Counted from the first letter of the stretch, positions 1 through 7,260 are shown. The stretch is 9,013 nucleotides of DNA from DASRTE01 sp035316885 (GCA_035316885.1 DATHII010000211.1:1-9013); one strand, 5' to 3'. Notes: generated by a model from the sequence alone, not told the origin. Made by a program: numbers and translations.

Positions 1-275
1 GCGATCTTCGGCACCACCGCCGACTCGCGCCGGTGCCAGTGCCAGCGGGCTGGTGGCCCACGTCGACGACGAGCCGGCGGGCTGGGTCGCGGTCGAGCCG
101 CGGACGGAGTACCCCAAGCTGCGCACCTCTCGCGTCCCGTGGAGCGGTCGGGACGAGGACAAGGGCGACGACGGCATCTGGGCAGTGACCGGCGGCCCGT
201 CTCGAGGCCGCCGGGTTCGAGGAGGTCAGCCGCCCCTCCGTCCGGCGGGTGGTCATGCGGATCGACCTCGAACAA
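1..275 (+). pseudogene. GNAT family N-acetyltransferase, decayed remnant
   Basis: Three blocks of one acetyltransferase appear in order but in three different frames. Frame 1 (1-45) reads AIFGTTADSRRCQCQR. Frame 2 (44-190) reads SGLVAHVDDEPAGWVAVEP and continues through a PKLRTSRVPW segment to GIWAVT. Frame 3 (201-272) reads LEAAGFEEVSRPSVRRVVM and then RIDL. From memory of the family, an intact member has roughly 30 residues between the first two blocks and about 45-50 between the last two, including the acetyl-CoA-binding RGxG/A loop, which is absent here. These are therefore internal deletions rather than single-base errors, and the protein cannot work. The N-terminus lies beyond the window edge. 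No clear original stop codon is visible after the RIDL block. I am confident of the family and of the decay; the exact deletion endpoints are inferred. Confidence 0.75.
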
Positions 276-337
276 CCGAGCGACGGACGGGACCGACGTG
301 ATCACGGCGGCGCAGTTCCACGACGCCGTGACGATCG

Positions 338-364
338 GCCGGTTTCGTCCAACCAGAAACCGGC
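338..364 (+). terminator. Hairpin, possible terminator after the GNAT remnant
   Basis: GCCGGTTTC (338-346) and GAAACCGGC (356-364) form a perfect 9-bp stem with a 9-nt loop. No T-run follows on either strand, which is common for actinobacterial terminators. Its position about 65 bp past the last recognisable GNAT residue suggests it once ended that transcript. It could also act against read-through in the opposite direction. Confidence 0.4.
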
Positions 365-524
365 ACCTGGCGCAGTCCCACACATCATCCCGCTGATCGG
401 CGAGCGTCCGCTGTGTCCTGTCGATCCTGCGTCGTGCAATCCGGTGGGCCGAGGCGGGCGCCCTAGGCGTTGGGCCAGCTCGTCCACGACAGCTCCAGCA
501 CGACGATCTCGGCTGACTCGTTCA

Positions 525-554
525 GCCGCCTCGGGCACGCGACGTCGAGGCGGC
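525..554 (-). terminator. Probable terminator of the GH15 gene
   Basis: GCCGCCTCG (525-533) and CGAGGCGGC (546-554) make a perfect 9-bp, very GC-rich stem with a 12-nt loop. On the minus strand it begins 36 nt after the GH15 stop codon, the expected place for an intrinsic terminator. There is no U-tract, so termination efficiency cannot be judged from sequence. Confidence 0.5.
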
Positions 555-590
555 AAACCACACCCAGCATCGGATACGGCCCTCGTCGTC

Positions 591-2522
591 TCAACCGGTG
601 ACCGGGGAGGAGCTGGGCGGGGTCTCCTCGGTTTCGGGGGCGCCTCGCCCGGTCGGGGTGGCCGGCTGTCGCGCTACCGCGGCCGGCGGTTTGAGGTCGA
701 GCTGTCGGTCCAGCATGATGGCGGCGTCGACGAGTGCGAGGTGGGTGAACGCCTGGGGGAAGTTGCCGATCTGCTCGCCGGTAAGCGCGATCTCCTCCGA
801 GTAGAGGCCGAGGTGGTTGGCGTAGGTCAGCATCTTCTCGAAGGTGATGCGCGCCTTGTCCAGCTGCCCCGCGCGGGCCAGCGAGTCGACGTAGGCGAAG
901 GTGCACAGCGAGAAGGTGCCCTCGGAGCCACGCAGGCCGTCCGGCGAGGCTTCGGGGTCATACCGGTACACCAGGCTGTCGGTGACGAGCTCGTCGTCCA
1001 TGGCGGCCAGGGTCGAGATCCACATGGGGTCGGTCGGGGTGATGAAGCCGACGGCGGACATCCGCAGCAACGAGGCGTCGAGAACATCTGTCGTGTAGTG
1101 CTGCCTGAACGCCTTGCGGGTGGGGCTCCAGCCCCGTTCCATGATCTGGTTGTAGATAGCGTCCCGTTCGGTGCGCCACCGGTCCAGGGGGGCCGGTCGT
1201 CCGCGGATGTTCGCGAGCCGGATGCCGCGGTCCAGTGCCACCCAGTTCATCAGCCGGCCGTAGGTGAAGTCCTGTCGGCCGCCCCGGGTCTCCCAGATGC
1301 CCTCCTCGGGTTGGTCCCAGTTCTCGGTGACCCAGTCCAGCAGGTCGCAGATCCTGCGCCAGCCATGGTGGCCGGCATGGAGCCCGTGCTGGTCGGCGAA
1401 GTACAGGCTGTCCATGGCCTCGCCGTAGATGTCGAGCTGCAGCTGGTCCGCGGCCCCGTTGCCGATGCGGACGGGGGCCGATCCCCGGTAGCCCTCCCAG
1501 TGTTCGAGGACCTCTTCGGTGAGGTCGCTGGACCCGTCGACGCGGTACATGATGTTGAGCGGGCCGGTGCCGCTCCTGCCGACCTGCTCGTCGACGCGGT
1601 CTCGCATCCAACGGCCCAGGGATGCCGCCTCGTCCGTGAACCCCAGGCCGAGTAGCGAGTACACGGAGAAGGAGGCGTCGCGGATCCAGGTGTAGCGGTA
1701 GTCCCAGTTCCGTTCGCCGCCCACCTGTTCGGGCAGCGCGGCGGTCGGGGCCGCGACGAGTCCGCCGCTCGGCGCATAGGTCATGAGCTTGAGCGTGATC
1801 GCCGACCGGTTCAGGGCCTCGCGCCAGCGGCCGGAGTACGTCGACTGGCCGAGCCAGGACTCCCAGAAGTCCACCGTCTCGTCGAACAGCCGCCGGGCCT
1901 CGGCCACGCGAATCCGACGCACCGGCCCGGCGGCGCCGGTCTCCAGCACCAGGCCACGCATCTGACCGGCCGTGAGGGTGACCTCGGCATGCACGTTACC
2001 GTGCGCGTCCACATGGGCCTGCGCGAGCCGCTCGTCATCCGGCTCGATGATGAGGTTGACGGTCATCGACGTACCCGCACTGCCCTGGAAGACCAACCCG
2101 TCCTCCGTCAGGTGCGTGTCGTGGGACTCCCGTCCGTAGTCGAACCGGGGCGCGATGTCGATCGCGAACGTCATCTGGCCCCGGACGCACCGGACCATGC
2201 GGACGAGCCGGTGCCTGCTCGACGTGACCGTGCCGGTGACGGGCATGAAGTCGACGACCTCCCCGACGCCCGCCTCGGTCATGAACCGGGTGATCAGAAC
2301 CGCGGTGTCCGGGAAGTACAGCTGCTTGCCGGTGAAGACGTCCACCGTGGGACGTACCCGGAAGTGTCCGCCACGGCCATGGTCGAGGAGTGCTCCGAAG
2401 ATGCTCGGGGAGTCGAATCGAGGTGCGCAGAACCAGTCGATGGATCCATCGGTGGCGACGAGCGCCGCGGTCTGGAGGTCACCGATGAGTCCGTGGTCGG
2501 CGATGAGCGGGTAGTCAGACAT
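591..2522 (-). CDS. Glycoside hydrolase family 15 protein (glucoamylase/trehalase type)
   Basis: This 643-residue protein belongs to bacterial GH15, whose members release glucose from alpha-glucans or cleave trehalose with inversion. The N-terminal beta-sandwich domain (about 1-215) opens with YPLIADHGLIGDLQTAALV and DGSIDWFCAPRFDSPS. The (alpha/alpha)6 barrel follows, with NWDYRYTWIRDASFS (272-286), LDIYGEAMDSLYF (about 363-375) and GSEGTFSLCTFAYVD near 532-546. The Glu in GIWE (411) and the Glu pair in LYSEE (576-577) lie where the family has its catalytic acid and base. The ATG at 2522 is preceded by AGAGGGA with 9-nt spacing; a GTG 33 nt upstream (2555) lacks a well-spaced site. There is no signal peptide, so it is probably cytoplasmic, acting on storage glucan, maltodextrin or trehalose. 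The last 35 residues or so are a Pro/Thr/Ser-rich tail outside the domain. The gene is divergent from the LuxR regulator. Sequence alone does not separate glucoamylase from trehalase. Confidence 0.93.
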   Translation of the reverse strand: MSDYPLIADHGLIGDLQTAALVATDGSIDWFCAPRFDSPSIFGALLDHGRGGHFRVRPTVDVFTGKQLYFPDTAVLITRFMTEAGVGEVVDFMPVTGTVTSSRHRLVRMVRCVRGQMTFAIDIAPRFDYGRESHDTHLTEDGLVFQGSAGTSMTVNLIIEPDDERLAQAHVDAHGNVHAEVTLTAGQMRGLVLETGAAGPVRRIRVAEARRLFDETVDFWESWLGQSTYSGRWREALNRSAITLKLMTYAPSGGLVAAPTAALPEQVGGERNWDYRYTWIRDASFSVYSLLGLGFTDEAASLGRWMRDRVDEQVGRSGTGPLNIMYRVDGSSDLTEEVLEHWEGYRGSAPVRIGNGAADQLQLDIYGEAMDSLYFADQHGLHAGHHGWRRICDLLDWVTENWDQPEEGIWETRGGRQDFTYGRLMNWVALDRGIRLANIRGRPAPLDRWRTERDAIYNQIMERGWSPTRKAFRQHYTTDVLDASLLRMSAVGFITPTDPMWISTLAAMDDELVTDSLVYRYDPEASPDGLRGSEGTFSLCTFAYVDSLARAGQLDKARITFEKMLTYANHLGLYSEEIALTGEQIGNFPQAFTHLALVDAAIMLDRQLDLKPPAAVARQPATPTGRGAPETEETPPSSSPVTG

Positions 2523-2601
2523 CAGGTCGGTTCCCTCTTCGGATTGAACGGTCACCCTGTCCTGTCCACGCTTCCACGGGCACGTTAGGCAGGCATCACC
2601 C

Positions 2602-2614
2602 CCTCAGGATGAGG
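2602..2614. promoter_or_regulatory. Small inverted repeat upstream of GH15 gene
   Basis: CCTCA-GGA-TGAGG is a perfect 5-bp inverted repeat about 80 bp upstream of the GH15 ATG. Two half-sites this close together are the size a dimeric LuxR/NarL-type helix-turn-helix could cover. The arms are short enough for chance, so this is only a candidate operator. Confidence 0.25.
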
Positions 2615-2795
2615 TTCCGACCTGTGTGGAACGTAGGCGGCGGGAGGTGCCCAAGCGTCTATGTCCGCTGGGGCAACCGGCACGGGACCCGGCGTGTCCG
2701 TCGGTAGCGCGGCCCGTCACAACCCCGCACTTGGTCGCGCCCGCAGGGTGGTCGTCTGTCTGCCGCTTCGGTGCTGATCTCGTCCATCCCCGGGT

Positions 2796-2811
2796 CTAGC
2801 GGTCCCGCTAG
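2796..2811. promoter_or_regulatory. Inverted repeat upstream of luxR, candidate operator
   Basis: CTAGCGG-TC-CCGCTAG has perfect 7-bp arms around a 2-bp centre. It is also flanked by a direct repeat of GGTCT (2793-2797 and 2811-2815). It lies about 90 bp upstream of the chosen luxR start, where an autoregulatory operator would fit. CTAG is typically rare in bacterial genomes, which makes two in one palindrome stand out. No binding protein can be named. Confidence 0.4.
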
Positions 2812-2835
2812 GTCTGTTCTGCCGCTACTCTGTGG

Positions 2836-2848
2836 CCGCGAGTCGCGG
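2836..2848. promoter_or_regulatory. Second inverted repeat upstream of luxR
   Basis: CCGCGA-G-TCGCGG has perfect 6-bp arms and a single central base, about 50 bp upstream of the TTG start. It could be an operator or the base of a leader hairpin. In such GC-rich DNA a 6-bp match of this composition is not rare. Confidence 0.25.
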
Positions 2849-2899
2849 TGCACTACAGCGACGTGCGCTCCATGCTGGAGACACCTCTGGACGGAACAG

Positions 2900-5719
2900 T
2901 TGACCGCACCCTGGCAGGCGCGCTCGTCCAGGCTGGTCGGCCGAGGCGGTGAGTTCGACCGCCTACGCCGGCTGCTGGAGGGCATGGAGAGGACTACCAC
3001 GGGGCGGATGGTGCTCGTCCACGGCGAGGCCGGGGTGGGCAAGTCGCGGCTGGTTCGGGAGGCCACCGCGGTGGCCCGGCGAGCCGGCGTCAGCGTGTTC
3101 TCCGGCCGGGCGGTGCCGTCCGGCGAGGCGTTCCGCCCGCTCGCCGAGGCGCTCAGCGCCGCGTTGCGGGGCCGTCCGCTGCCTCGGGAGAACGGCCTGC
3201 GACCGTACCTGCCTGCGCTGTCCGCGCTGCTCCCGGATGCCGGCATCGAGGGCCGGTCCGACCCGCGCGGCCGGGTCATCCTGGGCGAGGCGACCCTGCG
3301 GCTGGTGACCGCGCTGGCCAGCTCATGCGGCTCCATGCTGGTGCTGGAGGATCTGCACTGGGCTGACCCGGACACCCTCGACGTGCTGAGCTACCTGGCC
3401 GATGCGGCGAGCACCTCGCCGGTGGTGCTGGTAGCGACTGCCCGAGACGAGCCGGACCCGCCGCAGCGGCTGGTCGACCTTGCGCATGCCTGCCAGGCCG
3501 AAGTCATCCCGCTTGACCGGCTCGGCCCGCAGGACGTGCGCGGGGTGGTGGAGTCGTGCCTGTCGGCGGCCCCACCGGAGGAGCTGGTGGGGTTCGTCAT
3601 CGAGCATGCCGACGGGTTGCCGTTCCTGGTCGAGGAGCTGCTCACCGGGCTGGTCGCAGTCGGCGCGCTGGCCCCGGACGGGACCCTGACCGGCCCGCTG
3701 ACCACGAACGTGCCGCGCACGTTCGCCGCCACTGTGCGCAGCCGGCTGGCCGGCCTGGAGCCGAGCGCGCGCTCGGTGGTAGAGACCGCCGCGGTGCTCG
3801 GCCGCCGGTTCGACTGGCGGATGATCCTGGAGATCACCGGACTGGCCGAGCAGGTGGTGCTGGCCGGCCTGCGGTCCGCGGTGGCCACCGGCCTGGTCGT
3901 GGTGGACGCCACCGACACCGACACGTTCCGGTTCCGGCACGCGCTGACGTGCGACGCGGTGCGCACTAACCTGCTGCCGCCGGAGCACCGGGCGTTGGCT
4001 CGGGCCGCCGCCGCGGTCGTCGAGCGGCGCGAGCCGATGGCCTACGACCTGGCCGCCGGGCTGTGGATGGCGGCAGGGGAGGACGCCCGCGCCGCTGAGC
4101 TGTACCTCTCCGCCGGAAAGCAGTCCCGCCGCCGCGGCGCGCTGCACACAGCGGACGCCCAGCTGACCCGCGGAGCGACCCTGGCCGTGGACAAGCCGGC
4201 GCTGCGCCGGAAGGCGGAGGCTGTGCTGGTCGAGGTGTTGGCCGATGTCGGTGACACCGACCGGGCACTGGCGCTGGGCGAGGACATGCTGGCACGCGGG
4301 GAGACCTGGGTCCGACTGACGCTGGCCGAAGTGGCGGCCGAAGCCGGTCGGTGGGACGTCGCCGCCTCCGGGCTGACCGCGCTGCCGGACACCGACGACC
4401 CGCGGGCCAGAGTGTTGGCCGCTCGGTTGGCGCACGAACGCGGTAAGCCGGAGGACGCACAGAGCATCGCCAAGCTGGCGCTCACCGGGGCCGAGGAACG
4501 CAACCAGTGGTCGGTGGCCTGCCAGGCGCTGGAGGTGCTGGGCCGTGCCGCGCGGGTGACCGACCTGGGGGCGGCCCGGGACGCGTTCGTGGCCGCCGAG
4601 GGGTTGGCCATCGACCACGACCTGCCGCTGGAACGCGTTTCCGCGCTGCACGAGCTCGGCACCGTGGACCTGCTGCTGGACGGCTCCACGATCCGGCTGG
4701 AGCGGGCCCGAGCGCTCGCCCTGGACGCCGGCGCGCTGGGCCTGGCGGCCACGGTCGACGTGCAGATCGCGGCCAGCCTGCTGCACGGGGACGCGGACGC
4801 CGCGCTGGTGCACGCCGAGCGCAGCGCTGAGCACGCTCGCCGGCTGCGGATGGACCAGCTGCGGGCCACCGCGCTGTTCTTTCAGGCCGCCGCGCACGCG
4901 CACCGCCGCAACACGCTGGCGATGGAGCGCTGCGTGGCCGACGCCCAGCGGCTCGCCCCGGACGACCTGGACGTCAATGCCGGTATCTGGGGCGCGGTGT
5001 ACGCGCACGTCGCGCTGCTCGACGACGACCGGGCCCGGCTGGCCGAATGCCTGGACCGGGCCATTGAGTTCATGCGTAGCAGTCCGACCACGGCGCCGGC
5101 GCCTACCTACGGGTTGTGGGCGCTGGTGCGCACCCTGGACGACCGGGAGGGGGGACAGGCCCGAGCTGAGGCCCGCCCGTCCGGGGTGAACTGGGAGAAC
5201 CGCGCGCTGCTCGGCTACGCCGACGCGGTCGACACCGGCCGCCGAGGTCGGTCGGCCGAGGCCGAGCAGTTGCTCGCCGCCGCCGATGCCGCGATGGGCT
5301 CCCGGCTTTGGTGGCAGCACCGGATCCGGCTGCTGGTCGCCGGCGACGCGCTCGCCGGAAGCTGGGGAGACCCGATCGGCTGGGCCCGGGAGGCGCTGGC
5401 GGTGTTCGTCGGGCGCGGGGATGACCGGCTGGCCACTCGTTGCCGGGAGGTGCTGCGCCTGGCCGGCGCCCCGGTGCCGCGGCTTGGCCGGGGCGACGCC
5501 GTGGTGCCGGCCCGGCTTCGCGGTTGCGGGGTGACCAGCCGGGAGATGGACGTCCTGCAGTTGGTCGCGGAGGGGCTGACCAATGGGGCGATCGCCGAGC
5601 GGCTGGTGCTCTCACCCCGCACGGTCGAGACGCACGTTGCCAACCTGGTCGCAAAGACGAAGGTCACCGGACGCATCGGCCTGACCCGGCTGGTTAAGTC
5701 CGGGACCGCGGCCGACTAA
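2900..5719 (+). CDS. LAL-type LuxR family transcriptional regulator with AAA ATPase domain
   Basis: A 939-residue large ATP-binding LuxR (LAL, MalT-like) regulator. An N-terminal AAA_16/NACHT-like ATPase domain starts at SSRLVGRGGEFDRL, with Walker A GEAGVGKS (42-49) and Walker B LVLEDLHWADP (147-157). A long Ala/Leu-rich helical middle region (about 380-830) resembles the TPR-like sensor of this class. The C-terminal LuxR DNA-binding domain (about 878-939) contains TSREMDVLQLVAEGLTNGAI followed by SPRTVETHVANLV. Ligand-dependent ATP binding normally controls DNA binding in this family; the ligand here is unknown. The frame is open back to a GTG at 2771, but those 43 codons look non-coding (Cys/Trp-rich, no ribosome site). 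I prefer the TTG at 2900, just before the conserved LVGR motif, with GGACGGA 4-5 nt upstream. It is divergent from GH15 and co-directional with the DUF5995 gene 244 bp downstream. Its last ten codons lie inside a direct repeat. Family is certain, start codon is not. Confidence 0.93.
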   Translation: MTAPWQARSSRLVGRGGEFDRLRRLLEGMERTTTGRMVLVHGEAGVGKSRLVREATAVARRAGVSVFSGRAVPSGEAFRPLAEALSAALRGRPLPRENGLRPYLPALSALLPDAGIEGRSDPRGRVILGEATLRLVTALASSCGSMLVLEDLHWADPDTLDVLSYLADAASTSPVVLVATARDEPDPPQRLVDLAHACQAEVIPLDRLGPQDVRGVVESCLSAAPPEELVGFVIEHADGLPFLVEELLTGLVAVGALAPDGTLTGPLTTNVPRTFAATVRSRLAGLEPSARSVVETAAVLGRRFDWRMILEITGLAEQVVLAGLRSAVATGLVVVDATDTDTFRFRHALTCDAVRTNLLPPEHRALARAAAAVVERREPMAYDLAAGLWMAAGEDARAAELYLSAGKQSRRRGALHTADAQLTRGATLAVDKPALRRKAEAVLVEVLADVGDTDRALALGEDMLARGETWVRLTLAEVAAEAGRWDVAASGLTALPDTDDPRARVLAARLAHERGKPEDAQSIAKLALTGAEERNQWSVACQALEVLGRAARVTDLGAARDAFVAAEGLAIDHDLPLERVSALHELGTVDLLLDGSTIRLERARALALDAGALGLAATVDVQIAASLLHGDADAALVHAERSAEHARRLRMDQLRATALFFQAAAHAHRRNTLAMERCVADAQRLAPDDLDVNAGIWGAVYAHVALLDDDRARLAECLDRAIEFMRSSPTTAPAPTYGLWALVRTLDDREGGQARAEARPSGVNWENRALLGYADAVDTGRRGRSAEAEQLLAAADAAMGSRLWWQHRIRLLVAGDALAGSWGDPIGWAREALAVFVGRGDDRLATRCREVLRLAGAPVPRLGRGDAVVPARLRGCGVTSREMDVLQLVAEGLTNGAIAERLVLSPRTVETHVANLVAKTKVTGRIGLTRLVKSGTAAD

Positions 5720-5757
5720 CTCAGGGTGCCACTCCCTAGCCGCCGGCGCGGCCAATA

Positions 5758-5771
5758 CGCGAAACTTCGCG
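5758..5771. promoter_or_regulatory. Palindrome CGCGAAACTTCGCG, left copy
   Basis: Perfect 6-bp arms, CGCGAA and TTCGCG, surround a central AC. It sits 38 bp after the luxR stop and about 190 bp upstream of the DUF5995 start. The same palindrome, with the same flanking TA and CAGGA, is preserved in the right repeat copy while neighbouring bases have changed. It is a plausible operator for a dimeric regulator, or a small hairpin in RNA. I know no named regulator for this exact site. Confidence 0.45.
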
Positions 5772-5860
5772 CAGGATGACGCCCGTAGGCTACGACGCCC
5801 GCCGTCAGGACAACAGGAGCAACGGGGTTCAGCTCGGTTGGGCCCTGTCGGTCAGCGGGT

Positions 5861-5889
5861 CTGCCCTCGGATTGCGGGGGCGAGGGCAG
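5861..5889 (+). terminator. Hairpin between luxR and DUF5995 gene
   Basis: CTGCCCTCG (5861-5869) and CGAGGGCAG (5881-5889) form a perfect 9-bp stem with an 11-nt loop. It can be extended by GGG/CCC past a bulged T. It may be the terminator of luxR (141 nt past the stop) or an attenuator/leader structure for DUF5995 (75 nt before its start). No T-run follows. The counterpart in the right repeat copy is 7472-7509. Confidence 0.5.
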
Positions 5890-5951
5890 CCCCGGACGGG
5901 CGTCGTCCTTCCGCGTAGCCCGTTGCCCGGCTGTGTCCCGGGCCTGTGCCG

Positions 5952-5957
5952 AAGGAG
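5952..5957 (+). promoter_or_regulatory. Ribosome binding site of DUF5995 gene
   Basis: AAGGAG is a near-ideal Shine-Dalgarno sequence. Its spacing favours the second of two consecutive ATG codons (5964) over the first (5961) and rules out the GTG at 5946. Confidence 0.7.
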
Positions 5958-5963
5958 CCGATG

Positions 5964-6932
5964 ATGCGTCTCAGGCGGCGTATTGGTGTACTTGCTGCCG
6001 TGGTCCTCACGGTTGGGTTGGTCGTCCCGGCCGGCCAGCAGTCGGCGCACGCTGATGATCCGATCTTCATCCCCTGGTCCTCGCAGCTACCGGGGCTGAC
6101 CGACGAGTACAACCCGAGCAGCGCCAACGATTGTGTGGCCGGCCGGATGAACTGCGTCCGCGCGGTGATCCGGGAGATGGAGCGCCGGTTCGAGCCGCTT
6201 GGGCGGTCCTGCGACCACAACGCGATGTTCGCGCTGGCCTACCTGCGCACCACCCAAACCTACCTGTGGGCCGCGCAGCAACCCGGCTTCTTCCAGGACA
6301 CGCCGTGGGTTAACCACGAGGACGCGGTGTTCGCCAAGTACTACTTCAATGCGTACGACAACTGGCTGGCCGGGAACCGGTCCCAGGTGCCGCAGGCCTG
6401 GCTGATTGCGTTTGACTCCGCCAAGGAACGGCGGACCACCGGCTCCGGTGACCTTTTGCTTGGCATGAGCGCGCATATCAACCGCGATCTGCCGTTCACT
6501 CTTGCCGCGATCGGCATGGTGACTCCGGAGGGTCATAGCCGCAAGGCCGACCACGACAAGGTGGACGAGTTCCTCAACATCGTGATCGAGCCCATGCTGG
6601 CCGAGCTGGCCGCGCGGTTCGACCGGGACATAGCCAACATCAAGACTCCCTTCGGGGTCGGCAACGCCGGAGTGTTCCAGCTCGTCGCGGCGTGGCGGGA
6701 GAAGGCCTGGCGCAACGCCGAACTGCTGGTCAGCGCGCCGACTCCGCAGCTACGAGCGGCGGTGGCGCAGCAGATCGAGGTCACCGCGGCCGCCGAGGCG
6801 ACCACGCTCATGGCCGGTAACAGCTACCTGCCCCCACTAACAACGACCGTGCCGCGGGACGCCTTCTGCGCGAGCCACAACGCCAACCCGCCGCCAGCGC
6901 CATACGCGTTCGGCATGCCCAGCGCCTATTGA
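5964..6932 (+). CDS. Secreted DUF5995 family protein
   Basis: A 322-residue protein of the DUF5995 family, found in actinomycetes and of unknown biochemical function. A typical Sec signal peptide opens it: MRLRRR, a hydrophobic stretch (8-22) and a probable cut after SAHA (30). The mature part carries the family blocks CDHNAMFALAYLRTTQTYLW (83-102), NHEDAVFAKYYFNAYDNW (117-134), GDLLLGMSAHINRDLPFTL (162-180) and HSRKADHDKVDEFLN (191-205). Conserved His, Asp and Glu in these helical blocks (D84/H85, H118/E119/D120, H171/D175, H197/D198) suggest a metal site, which is inference. Four Cys (57, 64, 83, 302) could form two disulfides outside the cell. AAGGAG at 5952-5957 lies 6 nt before the ATG at 5964. 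An adjacent ATG at 5961 is only 3 nt away, and a GTG at 5946 would precede the ribosome site. The gene follows luxR on the same strand and is flanked by direct repeats. Confidence 0.9.
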   Translation: MRLRRRIGVLAAVVLTVGLVVPAGQQSAHADDPIFIPWSSQLPGLTDEYNPSSANDCVAGRMNCVRAVIREMERRFEPLGRSCDHNAMFALAYLRTTQTYLWAAQQPGFFQDTPWVNHEDAVFAKYYFNAYDNWLAGNRSQVPQAWLIAFDSAKERRTTGSGDLLLGMSAHINRDLPFTLAAIGMVTPEGHSRKADHDKVDEFLNIVIEPMLAELAARFDRDIANIKTPFGVGNAGVFQLVAAWREKAWRNAELLVSAPTPQLRAAVAQQIEVTAAAEATTLMAGNSYLPPLTTTVPRDAFCASHNANPPPAPYAFGMPSAY

Positions 6933-7090
6933 TCCGCCCGACTGCTAGCACCGGCCTCGTCCTCCTCGCTCGCCCTCGCGTCGAGCCCGCGCCGGAGCTG
7001 GCGCTGCCACATCGGGATTGTCCCCCTGCCTGCCGGGTGCCATTTGGGGGATCCGGCGCGCCGGGTTGGCTGGATCCCGTCTCGGTAGGC
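6933..7090. other. Spacer after DUF5995 with small inverted repeats
   Basis: No gene is supported. TCCCCC (7021-7026) and GGGGGA (7046-7051) can pair across a 19-nt loop, and CCGGCGCGCCGG (7053-7064) is a perfect 12-bp palindrome lying between two GGATCC sites. Either might help end the DUF5995 transcript, but both are about 90-120 bp past its stop and neither is a strong terminator. The minus-strand frame downstream of the permease remnant stays open across part of this region without recognisable content. Confidence 0.35.
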
Positions 7091-7260
7091 GCTGCTGACG
7101 ATGTCGCGGCGGCGGAAGCCGACTATTACTCGGCCGTCCGCCGCAGCAGCCCGAACAGCGCCGCCGCGATCCCGGCCAGCACCCAGACCGCCGGTAACTG
7201 CAGCACCGCCCCGGCTAGCACCCGGCCGATCTGGTGGCCCAGACTATCGGCGCCGCCGCC
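7091..7260 (-). pseudogene. ABC-2 type permease (antibiotic exporter-like), fragments
   Basis: On the minus strand, 7245 to 7126 reads SLGHQIGRVLAGAVLQLPAV, then WVLAGIAAALFGLLRRTAE and a TAA stop. This is a hydrophobic stretch like those in the large actinobacterial ABC permeases annotated as exporters of polyketide antibiotics. After a frame change, 7126 to 7091 reads IVGFRRRDIVSS. The GFRRRD motif is the usual cytoplasmic C-terminal end of ABC-2 permeases. The two pieces are in the correct N-to-C order but abut directly, whereas an intact protein would have on the order of 100 residues and more membrane helices between them. Nothing of the N-terminal portion is present upstream (7261-7300). 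It is therefore a small internally deleted remnant. The assignment rests on recalled family motifs and should be treated as likely, not proven. Confidence 0.5.

Larger units (their letters stand above)
276..590. other. Gene-free spacer between GNAT remnant and GH15 gene
   Basis: No reading frame here looks like a recognisable protein on either strand. The minus strand carries short open stretches, for example one ending ELSWTSWPNA at a TAG at 463-465 and another containing VVDELAQRLG. Neither matches a family I know, and they may be further gene debris. The spacer holds two perfect 9-bp inverted repeats, described separately. Confidence 0.5.
2523..2899. promoter_or_regulatory. Divergent control region between GH15 and luxR genes
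   Basis: This spacer of about 380 bp must hold the promoters for both divergent genes. It contains three short inverted repeats (2602-2614, 2796-2811, 2836-2848), listed separately. On the minus strand GGAAC followed about 25 nt later by TAACGT is a weak promoter candidate for the GH15 gene. On the plus strand TACTCT at 2825-2830 could be a -10 element for luxR, but no convincing -35 pairs with it. I could not assign either promoter firmly. No gene is supported here. Confidence 0.5.
5690..5921 (+). repeat. Direct repeat, left copy (luxR 3' end plus spacer)
   Basis: This segment recurs at 7294-7539. The first part, from GTCCGGGACCGCGGCCGAC at 5698 to about 5784, aligns without gaps to the other copy with about 7 mismatches in 87 positions by my hand count. 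The first 31 bases of that block are identical. The second part is more diverged, with small insertions, but landmarks recur in order: AGGACAAC, GGGGTTC, GTCTGCCCTCGGAT and GGACGGGCGTC. The left copy begins within the last ten luxR codons, contains the stop codon and covers most of the spacer ahead of DUF5995. Conserved elements inside it are a palindrome (5758-5771) and a hairpin (5861-5889). Confidence 0.85.

Noticed and set aside
249..1655. Long plus-strand open frame of 468 codons
   Set aside because: It runs antisense to the clearly conserved GH15 gene. Its translation is Arg/Gly/Val-rich without family motifs, the usual mirror of a GC-rich gene. Its first 25 or so codons belong to the GNAT remnant.
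2523..2555. Upstream GTG start for the GH15 protein at 2555
   Set aside because: The purine-rich sequence before it is almost in contact with the codon, while the ATG at 2522 has a properly spaced AGAGGGA and directly begins the conserved SDYPLIADHG block.
2771..2899. N-terminal extension of the LuxR regulator to a GTG at 2771
   Set aside because: The 43 extra codons are Cys- and Trp-rich, have no ribosome binding site and overlap candidate operators. Homology expectations put the start just before the LVGR motif.
2871..2951. Short ORF (ATG 2871 to TGA 2951) overlapping the luxR start
   Set aside because: It could be read as a 26-residue leader peptide, but it has no convincing ribosome site and no recognisable features. 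Overlap with luxR out of frame is expected by chance.
3323..5320. Minus-strand open frame of 665 codons inside luxR
   Set aside because: It is antisense to the conserved ATPase and helical region of the LAL regulator. The product is Gln/Gly/Arg-rich with no recognisable domain.
5698..5921. Repeat copies as integron attC or phage attachment sites
   Set aside because: A GTTGGGC-like core can be found in the left copy, but the matching inverse core is missing and the right copy lacks it. No integrase gene is present in the window.
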